From positions 1 through 43,004 of the forward strand of contig CAYRLW010000029.1 of assembly GCA_964425215.1 (NCBI GenBank): 43,004 nt of DNA, in the 5' to 3' direction. Origin of the DNA: CAYRLW01 sp964425215. GTDB lineage: Bacteria > Spirochaetota > Spirochaetia > Treponematales > Breznakiellaceae. Below the pieces are notes generated by a model. It was not told the origin of the DNA. It did no database searches and saw only the letters and a program-made list of their open reading frames with translations. Shown here piece after piece: positions 33,345 through 41,187 of this stretch (positions are counted from its first letter, which is position 1; every line of letters starts with the position of its first letter). The position numbers were made by a program, and so were the translations under genes.

Positions 33345-33374
33345 ACTATACCAGATTTTTATAAACCCTGTCAT
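33345..33374 (-). promoter_or_regulatory. Extended -10 promoter for the permease operon
   Basis: On the minus strand ATGACA (33369-33374, 5/6), an 18-base spacer and TGG-TATAGT (33345-33350, 5/6) lie 8 bases from the ATG. The -35 lies in the loop of a small AAACCC/GGGTTT hairpin. A competing GGGTTTTT (33375-33382)/AAAAACCC (33395-33402) hairpin lies next to it. Confidence 0.65.
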
Positions 33375-33410
33375 GGGTTTTTAAAAAGCGATAAAAAAAC
33401 CCGATTTGCT

Positions 33411-33562
33411 GAGGCTCTTTCAAAACTCAGGGAGTTTTGAAAGAGCTACCTTAGATGTATATGCAGTATTTTTGCTATTCTTTATATTATATAAATTTAT
33501 ATTTATATTGCAAAAATACTGCAAGAGGTTCTTTCAAAAGTAAAGACTTTTGAAAGAACCTC
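33411..33562. mobile_element. MITE-like element of nested palindromes, no coding capacity
   Basis: The 152-base block is bounded by inverted ends, GAGGCTCTTTCAAAA (33411-33425) and TTTTGAAAGAACCTC (33548-33562), 14 of 15 matching. Inside are a perfect 15-bp hairpin at 33414-33446, a 14-bp inverted repeat (33462-33475 and 33510-33523) around a 34-base AT-rich centre, and a perfect 17-bp hairpin at 33525-33562. No clear target-site duplication was seen, and no open frame of note. It fills most of the 305-base gap between the divergent permease and thrA genes; the rest of that gap is their promoters and small hairpins. Confidence 0.6.
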
Positions 33563-33576
33563 GGTTCCTGTCTATC

Positions 33577-33605
33577 TTGATATTTATGCAAAAAAAACGT
33601 ATTAC
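33577..33605 (+). promoter_or_regulatory. Candidate sigma-70 promoter for thrA
   Basis: TTGATA (33577-33582, 5/6), a 17-base spacer and TATTAC (33600-33605, 4/6) give a leader of about 30 bases, which holds GGAG before the thrA ATG. It starts 15 bases after the MITE-like element. Confidence 0.5.
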
Positions 33606-33641
33606 TAGGGGATAAATTGTATATTTATACGGAGTCAGCCC

Positions 33642-36098
33642 ATGTTGGTACTTAAATTTGGTGGTACATCGGTTGGATCGCCCGAGGCGATTCGAAAATT
33701 GATAGATATAGTGAAGGGAAATGACCACGGAGCGCGGGTTAGGGTGGTGGTGGTCTCCGCCTTTTCCAAGGTCACGGACACGCTGATCGATATAGCCCGC
33801 CGCTCGGAGGCGGGGGACCAGAGTTACACGGAAACCCTAAAGGCCCTGGTGGATCGGCATATCGCGGTGGCCGAAACCCTGCTCCCCACCTCCGCGCAAG
33901 GAGAGGCGGAAGAAGCCCTCCGGACTTGCGTGGCGGATCTGGAGCGGGCCCTCAACGGGGTCGCCGTATTACGGGAACTCTCCGACCGAAGCCTAGACTA
34001 TATCATGAGTTTTGGGGAGCGGCTTTCGGCAAATTTGATCGCGAAAATCTTTTCCGTCCAGGGATTTCCGGCGGATTATCTGGACGCCCGTCCGTTAATA
34101 AAGACCGATGGGGCATACGGAAACGCCCGGTTCATCCCCGAAGAAACCTACCCCGCCATTCGTTCCTATTTGGAGAGTCATCCTAACCTGCAAATCGCAA
34201 CGGGCTTTATCGGTTCCAACGGGGATAATAGGACTACCACCTTAGGCCGGGGCGGGTCCGATTTAAGCGCGGCGATCTTTGGGGCTGCCATAGACGCGGA
34301 GGAGGTGGAAATTTGGACCGATGTGGATGGGATCCTGACGGCGGACCCGAAACTTGTCAAAAACGCCTTCCGCATCGACGCCATTTCCTACGTGGAGGCC
34401 ATGGAATTATCCCATTTTGGGGCTAAGGTCCTCCACCCCCCCACGGTTCGGCCCGCTCTGGAAAAGGGTATCCCCATTCGGATTAGGAACACCTTTAATC
34501 CCTCGAGTCCGGGGACCCTGATAGCCTCGGAGGTTCCCCCCAGTCCTTTCCCCGTCCGGGGAATCAGCTCCATGAGGGACATTGCTCTTGTCCGTCTCCA
34601 GGGGTCCGGTATGGTCGGGGTAACGGGTTTTTCTTCCCGCCTGTTTGCCTGTTTAGCCCGCCGGGGAATCAACGTCATTTTGATCAGTCAGGCTTCCAGC
34701 GAATATTCCATCTGTTTTGCCGTGTTGCCCAAGGACGCCCTTCCGGCGGCCACGGCTATTAAGGAGGAGTTTGAACGGGAAATCGCCCGTTCGGCCATCG
34801 AGGCCCCGGTGGTGGAGCGGGACCTTTCGATCGTCGCGGTGGTGGGTGGGCGGATGAAAAGCACGCCGGGCATTGCGGGTAAGGTTTTTCACGCCCTGGG
34901 GCGCAACGGGGTAAACATCGTTGCCATTGCCCAGGGTTCGTCGGAGTTGAATATCTCCGCCGTCATTTCCCGGTCCGACGAAGCCAAGGCGCTCAACGCG
35001 ATCCACGAGGCCTTCTTCCTCTCCGGTTTCCGATCGGTGAACCTTACGCTGGTGGGAGTCGGCCTTATCGGGGGAACCCTTTTGGATCAGATAGCCCATC
35101 AGCGGGAAGTTTTAGCGGACCAGCATAAAATTCGCATCAACCTGGTGGCTGTGGCTAATTCTAAAAAAATGCTCATCGATCCGAAGGGGATACCCGCGGG
35201 GGAAGCAAAAAAGCTACTGGAAGAACGGGGCGAGGATGTGGATTTAAAGGCCCTGGTCTCCCGGATCCGAGCCCTCAACCTGCCCAATTCGGCCTTTTGC
35301 GATTGTACCGCCGGCGATCAGGTCCCCGCCCTGTACCAGGAACTGCTTTCGGCGGCTATCCCGGTGGTAACGCCGAACAAACGGGCAAACGCGGGACCCT
35401 ACGAATACTACCGTTCCTTGACCGATTTTTCCCGGGACCGGGGCATCCCATACCTCTACGAAACCACCGTGTGCGCGGGCCTTCCGGTGATTTCCACAAT
35501 CCACGACCTGTCCCTTTCGGGGGACCGGGTCCGCCGGATAGAGGCGGTCCTTTCGGGAACCCTGAGCTTTATTTTCAACAACTTCGACGGTTCCAAGCCC
35601 TTTTCAGCCCTGGTGCGGGAGGCCAAAGCCAAGGGTTACACCGAACCGGATCCCCGGGACGACCTGAACGCCATGGACGCGGCCCGAAAAGCCCTTATCC
35701 TCGCCCGGGAATGCGGTATGGCCCTGGAATTTAACCAGGTTATAATCGATCCTATTTTGCCAGCCCCCTGCTTTGAGGCCCCGGATGTGGAACGGTTTTT
35801 TGTGGAACTGGAAAAATACGATAGGGACTTTGAGGACCGCAGGTTGGCGGCGGAACGGGAAGGCCACCTCTTACGATACGTGGCGGTTATCGAAGAGGGC
35901 AGGGCCCGGCTCACCCTTCGGACCGTGGCCGGCGATAGTCCCTTCAGTTCCCTGGTGGACGCGGATAATATCGTGGTTATTACCACGGACCGCTATTCAA
36001 CCCTGCCCATGGTGATCAAGGGCCCCGGCGCGGGGGCCCAGGTAACCGCGGGGGGTGTATTCGCCGATATTGTGCGGATCGCCCGGACCTTAGTTTAG
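33642..36098 (+). CDS. thrA: Bifunctional aspartate kinase / homoserine dehydrogenase
   Basis: The enzyme catalyses the first and third steps from aspartate to threonine and methionine. The 818-residue protein begins with the kinase signature LVLKFGGTSVGSPEAI, followed by GRGGSDLSAAIFG and EIWTDVDGILTADPK. Two ACT regulatory domains lie at about 310-460. The dehydrogenase part starts at the Rossmann motif LTLVGVGLIGGTLL (about 470) and includes TPNKRANAGPYEYY, ETTVCAGLPVI and KGYTEPDPRDDLNAMD. A fused enzyme with ACT domains is expected to be feedback controlled by threonine. GGAG lies 8 bases before the ATG. The stop faces the next gene's stop across 8 bases with no terminator. Confidence 0.96.
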   Translation: MLVLKFGGTSVGSPEAIRKLIDIVKGNDHGARVRVVVVSAFSKVTDTLIDIARRSEAGDQSYTETLKALVDRHIAVAETLLPTSAQGEAEEALRTCVADLERALNGVAVLRELSDRSLDYIMSFGERLSANLIAKIFSVQGFPADYLDARPLIKTDGAYGNARFIPEETYPAIRSYLESHPNLQIATGFIGSNGDNRTTTLGRGGSDLSAAIFGAAIDAEEVEIWTDVDGILTADPKLVKNAFRIDAISYVEAMELSHFGAKVLHPPTVRPALEKGIPIRIRNTFNPSSPGTLIASEVPPSPFPVRGISSMRDIALVRLQGSGMVGVTGFSSRLFACLARRGINVILISQASSEYSICFAVLPKDALPAATAIKEEFEREIARSAIEAPVVERDLSIVAVVGGRMKSTPGIAGKVFHALGRNGVNIVAIAQGSSELNISAVISRSDEAKALNAIHEAFFLSGFRSVNLTLVGVGLIGGTLLDQIAHQREVLADQHKIRINLVAVANSKKMLIDPKGIPAGEAKKLLEERGEDVDLKALVSRIRALNLPNSAFCDCTAGDQVPALYQELLSAAIPVVTPNKRANAGPYEYYRSLTDFSRDRGIPYLYETTVCAGLPVISTIHDLSLSGDRVRRIEAVLSGTLSFIFNNFDGSKPFSALVREAKAKGYTEPDPRDDLNAMDAARKALILARECGMALEFNQVIIDPILPAPCFEAPDVERFFVELEKYDRDFEDRRLAAEREGHLLRYVAVIEEGRARLTLRTVAGDSPFSSLVDADNIVVITTDRYSTLPMVIKGPGAGAQVTAGGVFADIVRIARTLV

Positions 36099-36106
36099 GA
36101 AGACCC

Positions 36107-37498
36107 TTACCGGAGGTACAGGGGGTCGTCTTTTATACGTTCCAAAGCCGGTTCCAAAATTCCCAAGTCCCAGGCCAGATCTAGAACCGTATAACGGTTC
36201 CGGATGACCTGGGCTTTTTTACCCGTTTCTATGGCCTCCGCTCTGGATAGGCCCGCATCCTCGGCCCGGATGGGACAACGGGCCCGCTGTAACAGGGTCC
36301 GAAGCTCCTGGTAAGGCAGTATCTGGCGTAGAACCCTTTGGCGAAGCGAGGCCCAACGGTCCACCACGAGCGCTTTTATCCGTTTCCTTGTGGCAGGGTC
36401 GTGGAATTTTTCAATAGCCGTATTCAAGGCCGCCTCTTTTCCCGGCATAAGCGAAAAGAGGGTTCCCACTTCCTCTACCCGTTGCTCCAAGGTGGTTTCG
36501 GGAACCGGAGTTTCAAGGATCCACGACGGGATCTGGGGGGACGAAAAGATGGTCTCCGTCAGGGCGGTGGCGCAGAGGGTTCCCAGGGCAACCTTATGCC
36601 CGTGGGTAACCGGGAGCCCCTGGAAAGACAGGTTCCCCATTTCCCAAATGTGGCTCCAAAGGTGTTCGCAACCCGATACGGGACGGGAGCTTTTGGTATA
36701 CTGCATCGCAAAGCCCGTAACGGCGAGGGCTTCGAATTGGGCTCCCAGGGCCTCTTGGGACGTACCGAGGGATCGATCCAGGGCGGCTCGTAAGCCTCCT
36801 TGGGTCATGGCCCACGCGAAGGCATCGATGGGTTCGGTTCCCTTTGCCCCCGCTTCTGCAACTGTTTCGGCGATTATCCAATCGGAGCCCGCCACCAGTT
36901 TTCCCGCCAGGTCCCCAAAACCAGAGGACCGTAAGAAATCGGGTGCCCTGGAGAGGATGGCCGTGTCGGCCACCACAACCCGGGGAGCGGGACAGGGAAA
37001 GGTCCTTTTAAATGAAGCCTCTAAAAGCGCCGCCCCGGAGGCGGTGTAACCGTCCACGCTGGGGGCGGTAGGTACACAGAGGTAGGGGATAGAAAGTTCA
37101 AAGGCGCTCCGTTTTACCAGGTCGTTGATCGTACCCCCACCAATAGCGATGGGAACCATGTTTTGGAGTTCCCGAAGTGATGTAGCAGTGGCCTCGATCT
37201 TTTGGACCAATTTCCCTACGTGGGCGTAATCGGCACGGAGCACCGGTTGGGCCGGGAAGATATGCCGACCTCGGATATGGAGGCCAGAGCTTTCGAGGCT
37301 CCCTAGAACGTCAGCCCCCGCCGCTTGGAAGGTATTTTCGTCGGCGATCAAAAAAAACGAGTCGGCTTGGAACTGGGTGCGCAGAAGGTCGGGAAGCTCC
37401 CGAAGCGCCCCATCGGCTACCCGTAATTCCCGCGTCTCCGTGGCTACGGAAAGACATTGGGCGAGGGTTGGGGTGGTTTGGAATTTTTGCGGTGTCAT
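36107..37498 (-). CDS. sn-Glycerol-1-phosphate dehydrogenase-like protein (EgsA/AraM family)
   Basis: The 463-residue member of the iron-alcohol-dehydrogenase/dehydroquinate-synthase superfamily has the NAD-binding GGGTINDLVKRSAFEL (about 120-135), PTAPSVDGYTASGAAL with Asp149, FGDLAGKL, and the metal-ligand segments GCEHLWSHIWEM (His279) and THGHKVALG (His299, His301). These fit the Zn ligands of glycerol-1-phosphate dehydrogenase, which reduces dihydroxyacetone phosphate to the archaeal-type stereoisomer G1P. Some bacteria have this enzyme (Bacillus AraM). The start is probably the ATG at 37496-37498 (MTPQKFQ); one 15 bases upstream is possible. The C-terminal extension is longer than in Bacillus. 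A role in another diol or sugar phosphate cannot be excluded. Confidence 0.8.
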   Translation of the reverse strand: MTPQKFQTTPTLAQCLSVATETRELRVADGALRELPDLLRTQFQADSFFLIADENTFQAAGADVLGSLESSGLHIRGRHIFPAQPVLRADYAHVGKLVQKIEATATSLRELQNMVPIAIGGGTINDLVKRSAFELSIPYLCVPTAPSVDGYTASGAALLEASFKRTFPCPAPRVVVADTAILSRAPDFLRSSGFGDLAGKLVAGSDWIIAETVAEAGAKGTEPIDAFAWAMTQGGLRAALDRSLGTSQEALGAQFEALAVTGFAMQYTKSSRPVSGCEHLWSHIWEMGNLSFQGLPVTHGHKVALGTLCATALTETIFSSPQIPSWILETPVPETTLEQRVEEVGTLFSLMPGKEAALNTAIEKFHDPATRKRIKALVVDRWASLRQRVLRQILPYQELRTLLQRARCPIRAEDAGLSRAEAIETGKKAQVIRNRYTVLDLAWDLGILEPALERIKDDPLYLR

Positions 37499-37617
37499 GG
37501 TGTACAGTAGCATACAAGATAGGGTACATTAAAGAGAATTTCACGGAAAACGAAGAAATCGAAGAATCCGCTCCTAAAACCACGGTTTTTAGAGCAAACC
37601 TACCAAAGGAGGACTCC

Positions 37618-38511
37618 ATGCCTATTGCCGAAGCTATCCGAAACGCCCAGCGCTCCGGTTCCTGGATCCGTAAAATGTTCGAGGAAGGAGCTAGCTTAAA
37701 AAAACAGTACGGTCCCGACAAGGTGTTCGATTTTTCCTTGGGAAATCCGGATATCGAGCCCCCCGAGGCTTTTCATAGGGTTCTAAACCGTTTGGCCGCC
37801 GAGGACCCAAAGGGATCCCACGGGTATATGAGCAACCCCGGTTTCCCGGAGGTTCGGGAAGCCCTAGCCCGAAAAGTTTCGAGGGAGCAGGGGGTATCCA
37901 TCGATGGGGGGCGGATTGTAATGTCCGTCGGCGCCGCAGGGGCCCTAAATACGGTTCTCAAGGCCATCTTAAATCCCAACGACGAAGTCATCGTATCCCG
38001 CCCCTATTTTGTGGAATACGGTTCCTATATTTCAAACCACGGCGGTAAAATGGTTCTGGTAGATTCCCAAAAAGACTTTAACCTGGATCCCTCCGCCATC
38101 GCCCAGGCCCTGAGTACGCGGACCGCCGCGGTGCTTATCAACTCCCCCCACAACCCCACCGGCCGGGTCTATCCCCAGCAGACCATCGCTTCCCTGGCCG
38201 AGGTTCTGGAAGCCCACGGAAAAAAGACCAGCCGGTACCCCTATTTAATCGCCGACGAACCCTACAGGGAAATCGTGTACGGGGATACGGTGGTGCCCCC
38301 GGTTCTTTCGGCTTACGGAGAGTCGATTATCGTCACTTCCTACTCCAAAAGTCTTTCCCTCCCGGGAGANNNNNNNNNNNNNNNNNNNNNNNNNNNNNNN
38401 NNNNNNNNNNNNNNNNNNNNNNNNNNNNNNNNNNNNNNNNNNNNNNNNNNNNNNNNNNNNNNNNNNNNNTTCCGCGAGGCCGTGGAGACTTGGACCGAAA
38501 CGGGGGTTTAA
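37618..38511 (+). CDS. PLP-dependent aminotransferase, class I/II, broken by a scaffold gap
   Basis: The visible 250 residues before the gap have the fold-type I aminotransferase pattern: VFDFSLGNPDIEPP, GYMSNPGFPEVREALA, MSVGAAGALNTVLKAIL, INSPHNPTGRVY, LIADEPYREIVYG and the PLP-lysine segment SYSKSLSLPG. After the N run only FREAVETWTETGV remains. The N run happens to keep frame, but the total of 298 residues is about 90 short of the family (about 390), so sequence is probably missing. AAAGGAGG (37604-37611) lies 6 bases before the ATG, which fixes the start. The amino-acid substrate is not evident. Confidence 0.88.
   Translation: MPIAEAIRNAQRSGSWIRKMFEEGASLKKQYGPDKVFDFSLGNPDIEPPEAFHRVLNRLAAEDPKGSHGYMSNPGFPEVREALARKVSREQGVSIDGGRIVMSVGAAGALNTVLKAILNPNDEVIVSRPYFVEYGSYISNHGGKMVLVDSQKDFNLDPSAIAQALSTRTAAVLINSPHNPTGRVYPQQTIASLAEVLEAHGKKTSRYPYLIADEPYREIVYGDTVVPPVLSAYGESIIVTSYSKSLSLPGXXXXXXXXXXXXXXXXXXXXXXXXXXXXXXXXXXFREAVETWTETGV
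38370..38469. other. Scaffold gap (100 N)
   Basis: Exactly 100 N bases inside the aminotransferase gene. The true size is probably several hundred bases, judging from the missing part of the protein. Confidence 0.98.
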
Positions 38512-38536
38512 AAAAATCCACCGGTCCGACAGCCTC

Positions 38537-39394
38537 CTAGGCGTTCTGTTTCCGGGCCCCGATGATCGAGGACGCGATAACCGCCGTCAGGATGATCGAA
38601 CCGCCTAAAAAGGCCGAGGAACTGGGCTTTTCTCCGGTGACCATGAAAACCCACACGGGATTCAGTACCGGTTCAACCACCGCGGTCAGCATGGCCTGCA
38701 CCGCGGTGATCCGGCGGATCCCGTAGGCGAATAGGAGGGACGCGAGTCCAATTTGGAGTATTCCCAGGGCTAAAATGGCCCCGATGGAGAGGGTCGTCGG
38801 TGTCGGCGGGACCACAAAGAGGAAGGGAAAACAAACGAGGGCCGTAAAGAGGTGGGATAAAAGAACCGAATCCTCCGGACGGCCCCTTTTTTGGAGCCGC
38901 ATAAAAACCGAATAGGCCCCAAAGGTTATCCCCGAAAGGACGGCTATACCGTTTCCAAGATTAGACCCGCCGGACAAACCGTTTTTAAAAAACACGTACA
39001 ACCCCACCGCTATGGCCCCCATGGCGACCCAATGCTCCGACTGGGGGCGTTCTTTGGCGATGATCCACCCTAAAAAAGCGGCCCATACGGGGGCGATGTA
39101 CTGCAATAAAATGACATTCGCCGAAGCGGTCATCTTATTGGCTATTACAAAGAGGATCATCGTGGCGGCGTAAAAGAATGCGGCCATAAATACGGGCCAG
39201 CGGCTGGTACCCCGGGGGGGCGGCGGGAGGGGGCGGAGTCGGCGGACCGCTAAAATAAATAAAAACGCGATAAAGCTCCTGGCTCCCGCGATGATCATGG
39301 GATTCCAATCGATAATTTTGATAAATAAACCGCTGGTGCTCCACAAAATGGCGCAAAACACTATGGCCCAAAGGCCCCTAACGCTGGGTCCCAT
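38537..39394 (-). CDS. EamA/DMT-superfamily transporter
   Basis: The 285-residue protein has ten predicted membrane segments in two EamA halves (ILWSTSGLFIKIIDWNPMI near the start, and GLASLLFAYGIRRITAVQAM with TAVVEPVLNPVWVFMVTGEKP in the second half). This family exports or exchanges metabolites such as amino acids and sugars. The substrate is not predictable. GGGAG precedes the ATG by 7 bases. The gene is divergent from the flagellar rod genes and convergent with the aminotransferase gene (25-base gap). Confidence 0.9.
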   Translation of the reverse strand: MGPSVRGLWAIVFCAILWSTSGLFIKIIDWNPMIIAGARSFIAFLFILAVRRLRPLPPPPRGTSRWPVFMAAFFYAATMILFVIANKMTASANVILLQYIAPVWAAFLGWIIAKERPQSEHWVAMGAIAVGLYVFFKNGLSGGSNLGNGIAVLSGITFGAYSVFMRLQKRGRPEDSVLLSHLFTALVCFPFLFVVPPTPTTLSIGAILALGILQIGLASLLFAYGIRRITAVQAMLTAVVEPVLNPVWVFMVTGEKPSSSAFLGGSIILTAVIASSIIGARKQNA

Positions 39395-39414
39395 GCTTTT
39401 CTCCCATGGACCGT

Positions 39415-39444
39415 ATAGTACCAGGTCCCTTCGGGGACTATCAA
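39415..39444 (-). promoter_or_regulatory. Candidate promoter for the EamA transporter gene
   Basis: On the minus strand TTGATA (39439-39444, 5/6), an 18-base spacer and TGG-TACTAT (39415-39420, 4/6 with extended -10). The spacer contains GTCCC-CGAA-GGGAC, read on the plus strand as a hairpin with a TTCG loop. The predicted leader of about 14 bases includes the GGGAG ribosome site. Confidence 0.5.
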
Positions 39445-39468
39445 GTCGAAGCCCCCTTTTACCGATAC
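39441..39468 (+). promoter_or_regulatory. Possible sigma-28 (FliA) promoter for the flagellar rod genes
   Basis: TCAA (39441-39444), 16 bases, then ACCGATAC (39461-39468), compared with the flagellar consensus TAAA-N15-GCCGATAA. Six of eight positions of the -10 agree. It overlaps the -35 of the divergent promoter. The close distance to the ribosome site (39476-39480) leaves only a very short leader. Confidence 0.35.
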
Positions 39469-39486
39469 AGTAGGTGGAGGAATCCA

Positions 39487-40335
39487 GTGATACGAGGATG
39501 GTATACCGGCGCCAGTGGAATGACGGCCCAACAGTACCGGTTGGACGCGGTTTCCAACAATTTAGCCAACGTGGACGTGGACGGTTACAAGAAGGACATC
39601 GCTGTCCATAAGGCCTTTCCCGAATTACTGCTCCGTCGCTTAAACGACGACGGGGTGTATCAGAACCCCTTTGGGTCCGCCGACGAGGCCCCCATCGTGG
39701 GAAAACTAGGTACGGGGGTGGAGCTGAACGAACTGTTTACCAGTTTTGAGCAGGGCTCCCTTAAGGAAACGGAAAGCGATTTTGATATTGCCCTGGATGG
39801 TAAGGGATTCCTCTCCGTTGCTACCCCCTACGGTGAACGGTATACCCGGAACGGGTCCTTCCAATTGGGGAAGGAGGGCTACCTGGAGACCAAGGAGGGC
39901 TATCCGGTCTTGGGGGAAAAGGGTCCCATCCGGGTAAAGGCGAACAATTTTAAGGTAGATAAGGACGGCCGGGTCTGGATAAACGCGGAATACGCGGATA
40001 ATCCCAACCAATTTGTCTCCAAGGAAAACAATACCTGGGGTAAAACCGTTTTGTTGGATACCCTTAAAATAGTGGATTTTGATCAAGATCGATACTTAGC
40101 CAAGCAGGGTTCGAGCCTGTACCGGTCCACCGAAACCTCGGGGGACGCGAAAATACTCGCGCGGCCCGATCGACCCAAGGTGGAACAGGGCTTTGTGGAA
40201 ACTTCCAACGTAAATCCCGTAACGGAAATGGTTCAAATGATCGAAGTAAACCGAGCCTACGAGGCGAATCAGAAGGTGGTTCAGGCGGAGGACGCCATGC
40301 TTGGAAAATTGATCAACGACGTGGTTAAAGTATAG
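39487..40335 (+). CDS. flgF: Flagellar basal-body rod protein, FlgF/FlgG family
   Basis: The 282-residue protein has the rod/hook signature GWYTGASGMTAQQYRLDAVSNNLANVDVDGYKKD at its N-terminus (positions 4-37), a central FlgF/FlgG D1 region (DFDIALDGKGFLSV, YTRNGSFQLGKEGYL), and the coiled-coil C-terminus ETSNVNPVTEMVQMIEVNRA, through which rod proteins pack. The GTG at 39487 is the start: GGAGG lies 6 bases before it, and the family N-terminus begins there. It builds the proximal rod of the periplasmic flagellum. It is probably the equivalent of one of the two FlgG-like genes of T. pallidum; FlgF versus FlgG cannot be settled here. Confidence 0.9.
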   Translation: MIRGWYTGASGMTAQQYRLDAVSNNLANVDVDGYKKDIAVHKAFPELLLRRLNDDGVYQNPFGSADEAPIVGKLGTGVELNELFTSFEQGSLKETESDFDIALDGKGFLSVATPYGERYTRNGSFQLGKEGYLETKEGYPVLGEKGPIRVKANNFKVDKDGRVWINAEYADNPNQFVSKENNTWGKTVLLDTLKIVDFDQDRYLAKQGSSLYRSTETSGDAKILARPDRPKVEQGFVETSNVNPVTEMVQMIEVNRAYEANQKVVQAEDAMLGKLINDVVKV

Positions 40336-40360
40336 GGGCAACCCTTAAGGAGCGGTATAG

Positions 40361-41155
40361 ATGGTACGTAGTTTATGGACCGGCGCCTCCGGAATGATCG
40401 GACAACAGGCTAATATCGACACGATTTCTAACAACTTAGCCAACGTGAACACCTCGGGGTTTAAAAAAATGCGGGCGGATTTCGAGGACCTGCTGTATCA
40501 GACCATTCAAACCGCCGGGACCCCCGCTACGGAAGAAACGGTTACACCCGTGGGGATTCAAATGGGCCACGGGGTAAAAGTGGCGGCTACCCAGCGGATG
40601 TTTACCCAGGGGGCTCTTCAAAACACGGAAAACGTATCCGATATGGCTATTGAAGGGGATGGTTTTTTTAGGATCCAAATGTACGACGGCAGTTACGCGT
40701 ATACCCGGGATGGGGCCTTTAAAATCGATTCCGACGGCCGTCTGGTGACTTCCAACGGGTACAAGGTCCTTCCCGATGTGGTCCTTCCCCAGGGTTTTAT
40801 TCCCGAAACCCTCTCGGTTTCTCAAGACGGCCGGATTTCCGTAAAGGTCCCCGGGCGCGACGATCCGATTCAGGTGGGCCGGATGGAACTGTACCGGTTC
40901 CCCAACCCCGTGGGGTTAACCGCAGTGGGCGAAAACCTATTCAAGATTACCAACGCTTCGGGGGACCCGATAGCCGGACGGCCGGGATACGATGGGATGG
41001 GGAAAATAGCCCACAAGTTTTTGGAAATGTCCAACGTTTCCGTGGTTCGCGAGATGGTGAACCTGATCGTGGCCCAAAGGGCCTACGAGTTTAATTCTAA
41101 GACCATCCAAACCAGCGACAATATGCTGGGGATCGCCACGGGTTTGAAGCGGTAG
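40361..41155 (+). CDS. flgG: Flagellar distal rod protein FlgG
   Basis: The 264-residue protein starts MVRSLWTGASGMIGQQANID and carries the rod signature (SNNLANVNTSGFKKMRADFE), the FlgG-type VGIQMGHGVKVAATQRMFTQG, the D1 strand region (AIEGDGFFRIQM, YTRDGAFKI) and the C-terminal helix (VREMVNLIVAQRAYEFNSKT). Its length matches FlgG (about 260). AAGGAG lies 8 bases before the ATG. It follows the flgF-like gene by 25 bases in the same transcript. Confidence 0.95.
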   Translation: MVRSLWTGASGMIGQQANIDTISNNLANVNTSGFKKMRADFEDLLYQTIQTAGTPATEETVTPVGIQMGHGVKVAATQRMFTQGALQNTENVSDMAIEGDGFFRIQMYDGSYAYTRDGAFKIDSDGRLVTSNGYKVLPDVVLPQGFIPETLSVSQDGRISVKVPGRDDPIQVGRMELYRFPNPVGLTAVGENLFKITNASGDPIAGRPGYDGMGKIAHKFLEMSNVSVVREMVNLIVAQRAYEFNSKTIQTSDNMLGIATGLKR

Positions 41156-41187
41156 TATCAAAGCGGTAGGTAGGAGGGAAATTGACC

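Noticed and set aside
33411..33562. CRISPR-like array
   Set aside because: The repeats are inverted and few, with no regular spacing or unique spacers, and no cas genes are in the window.
34653..35099. Open frame of 148 codons on the minus strand
   Set aside because: It is antisense to the thrA ACT and dehydrogenase regions, with no start signal or recognisable domain.
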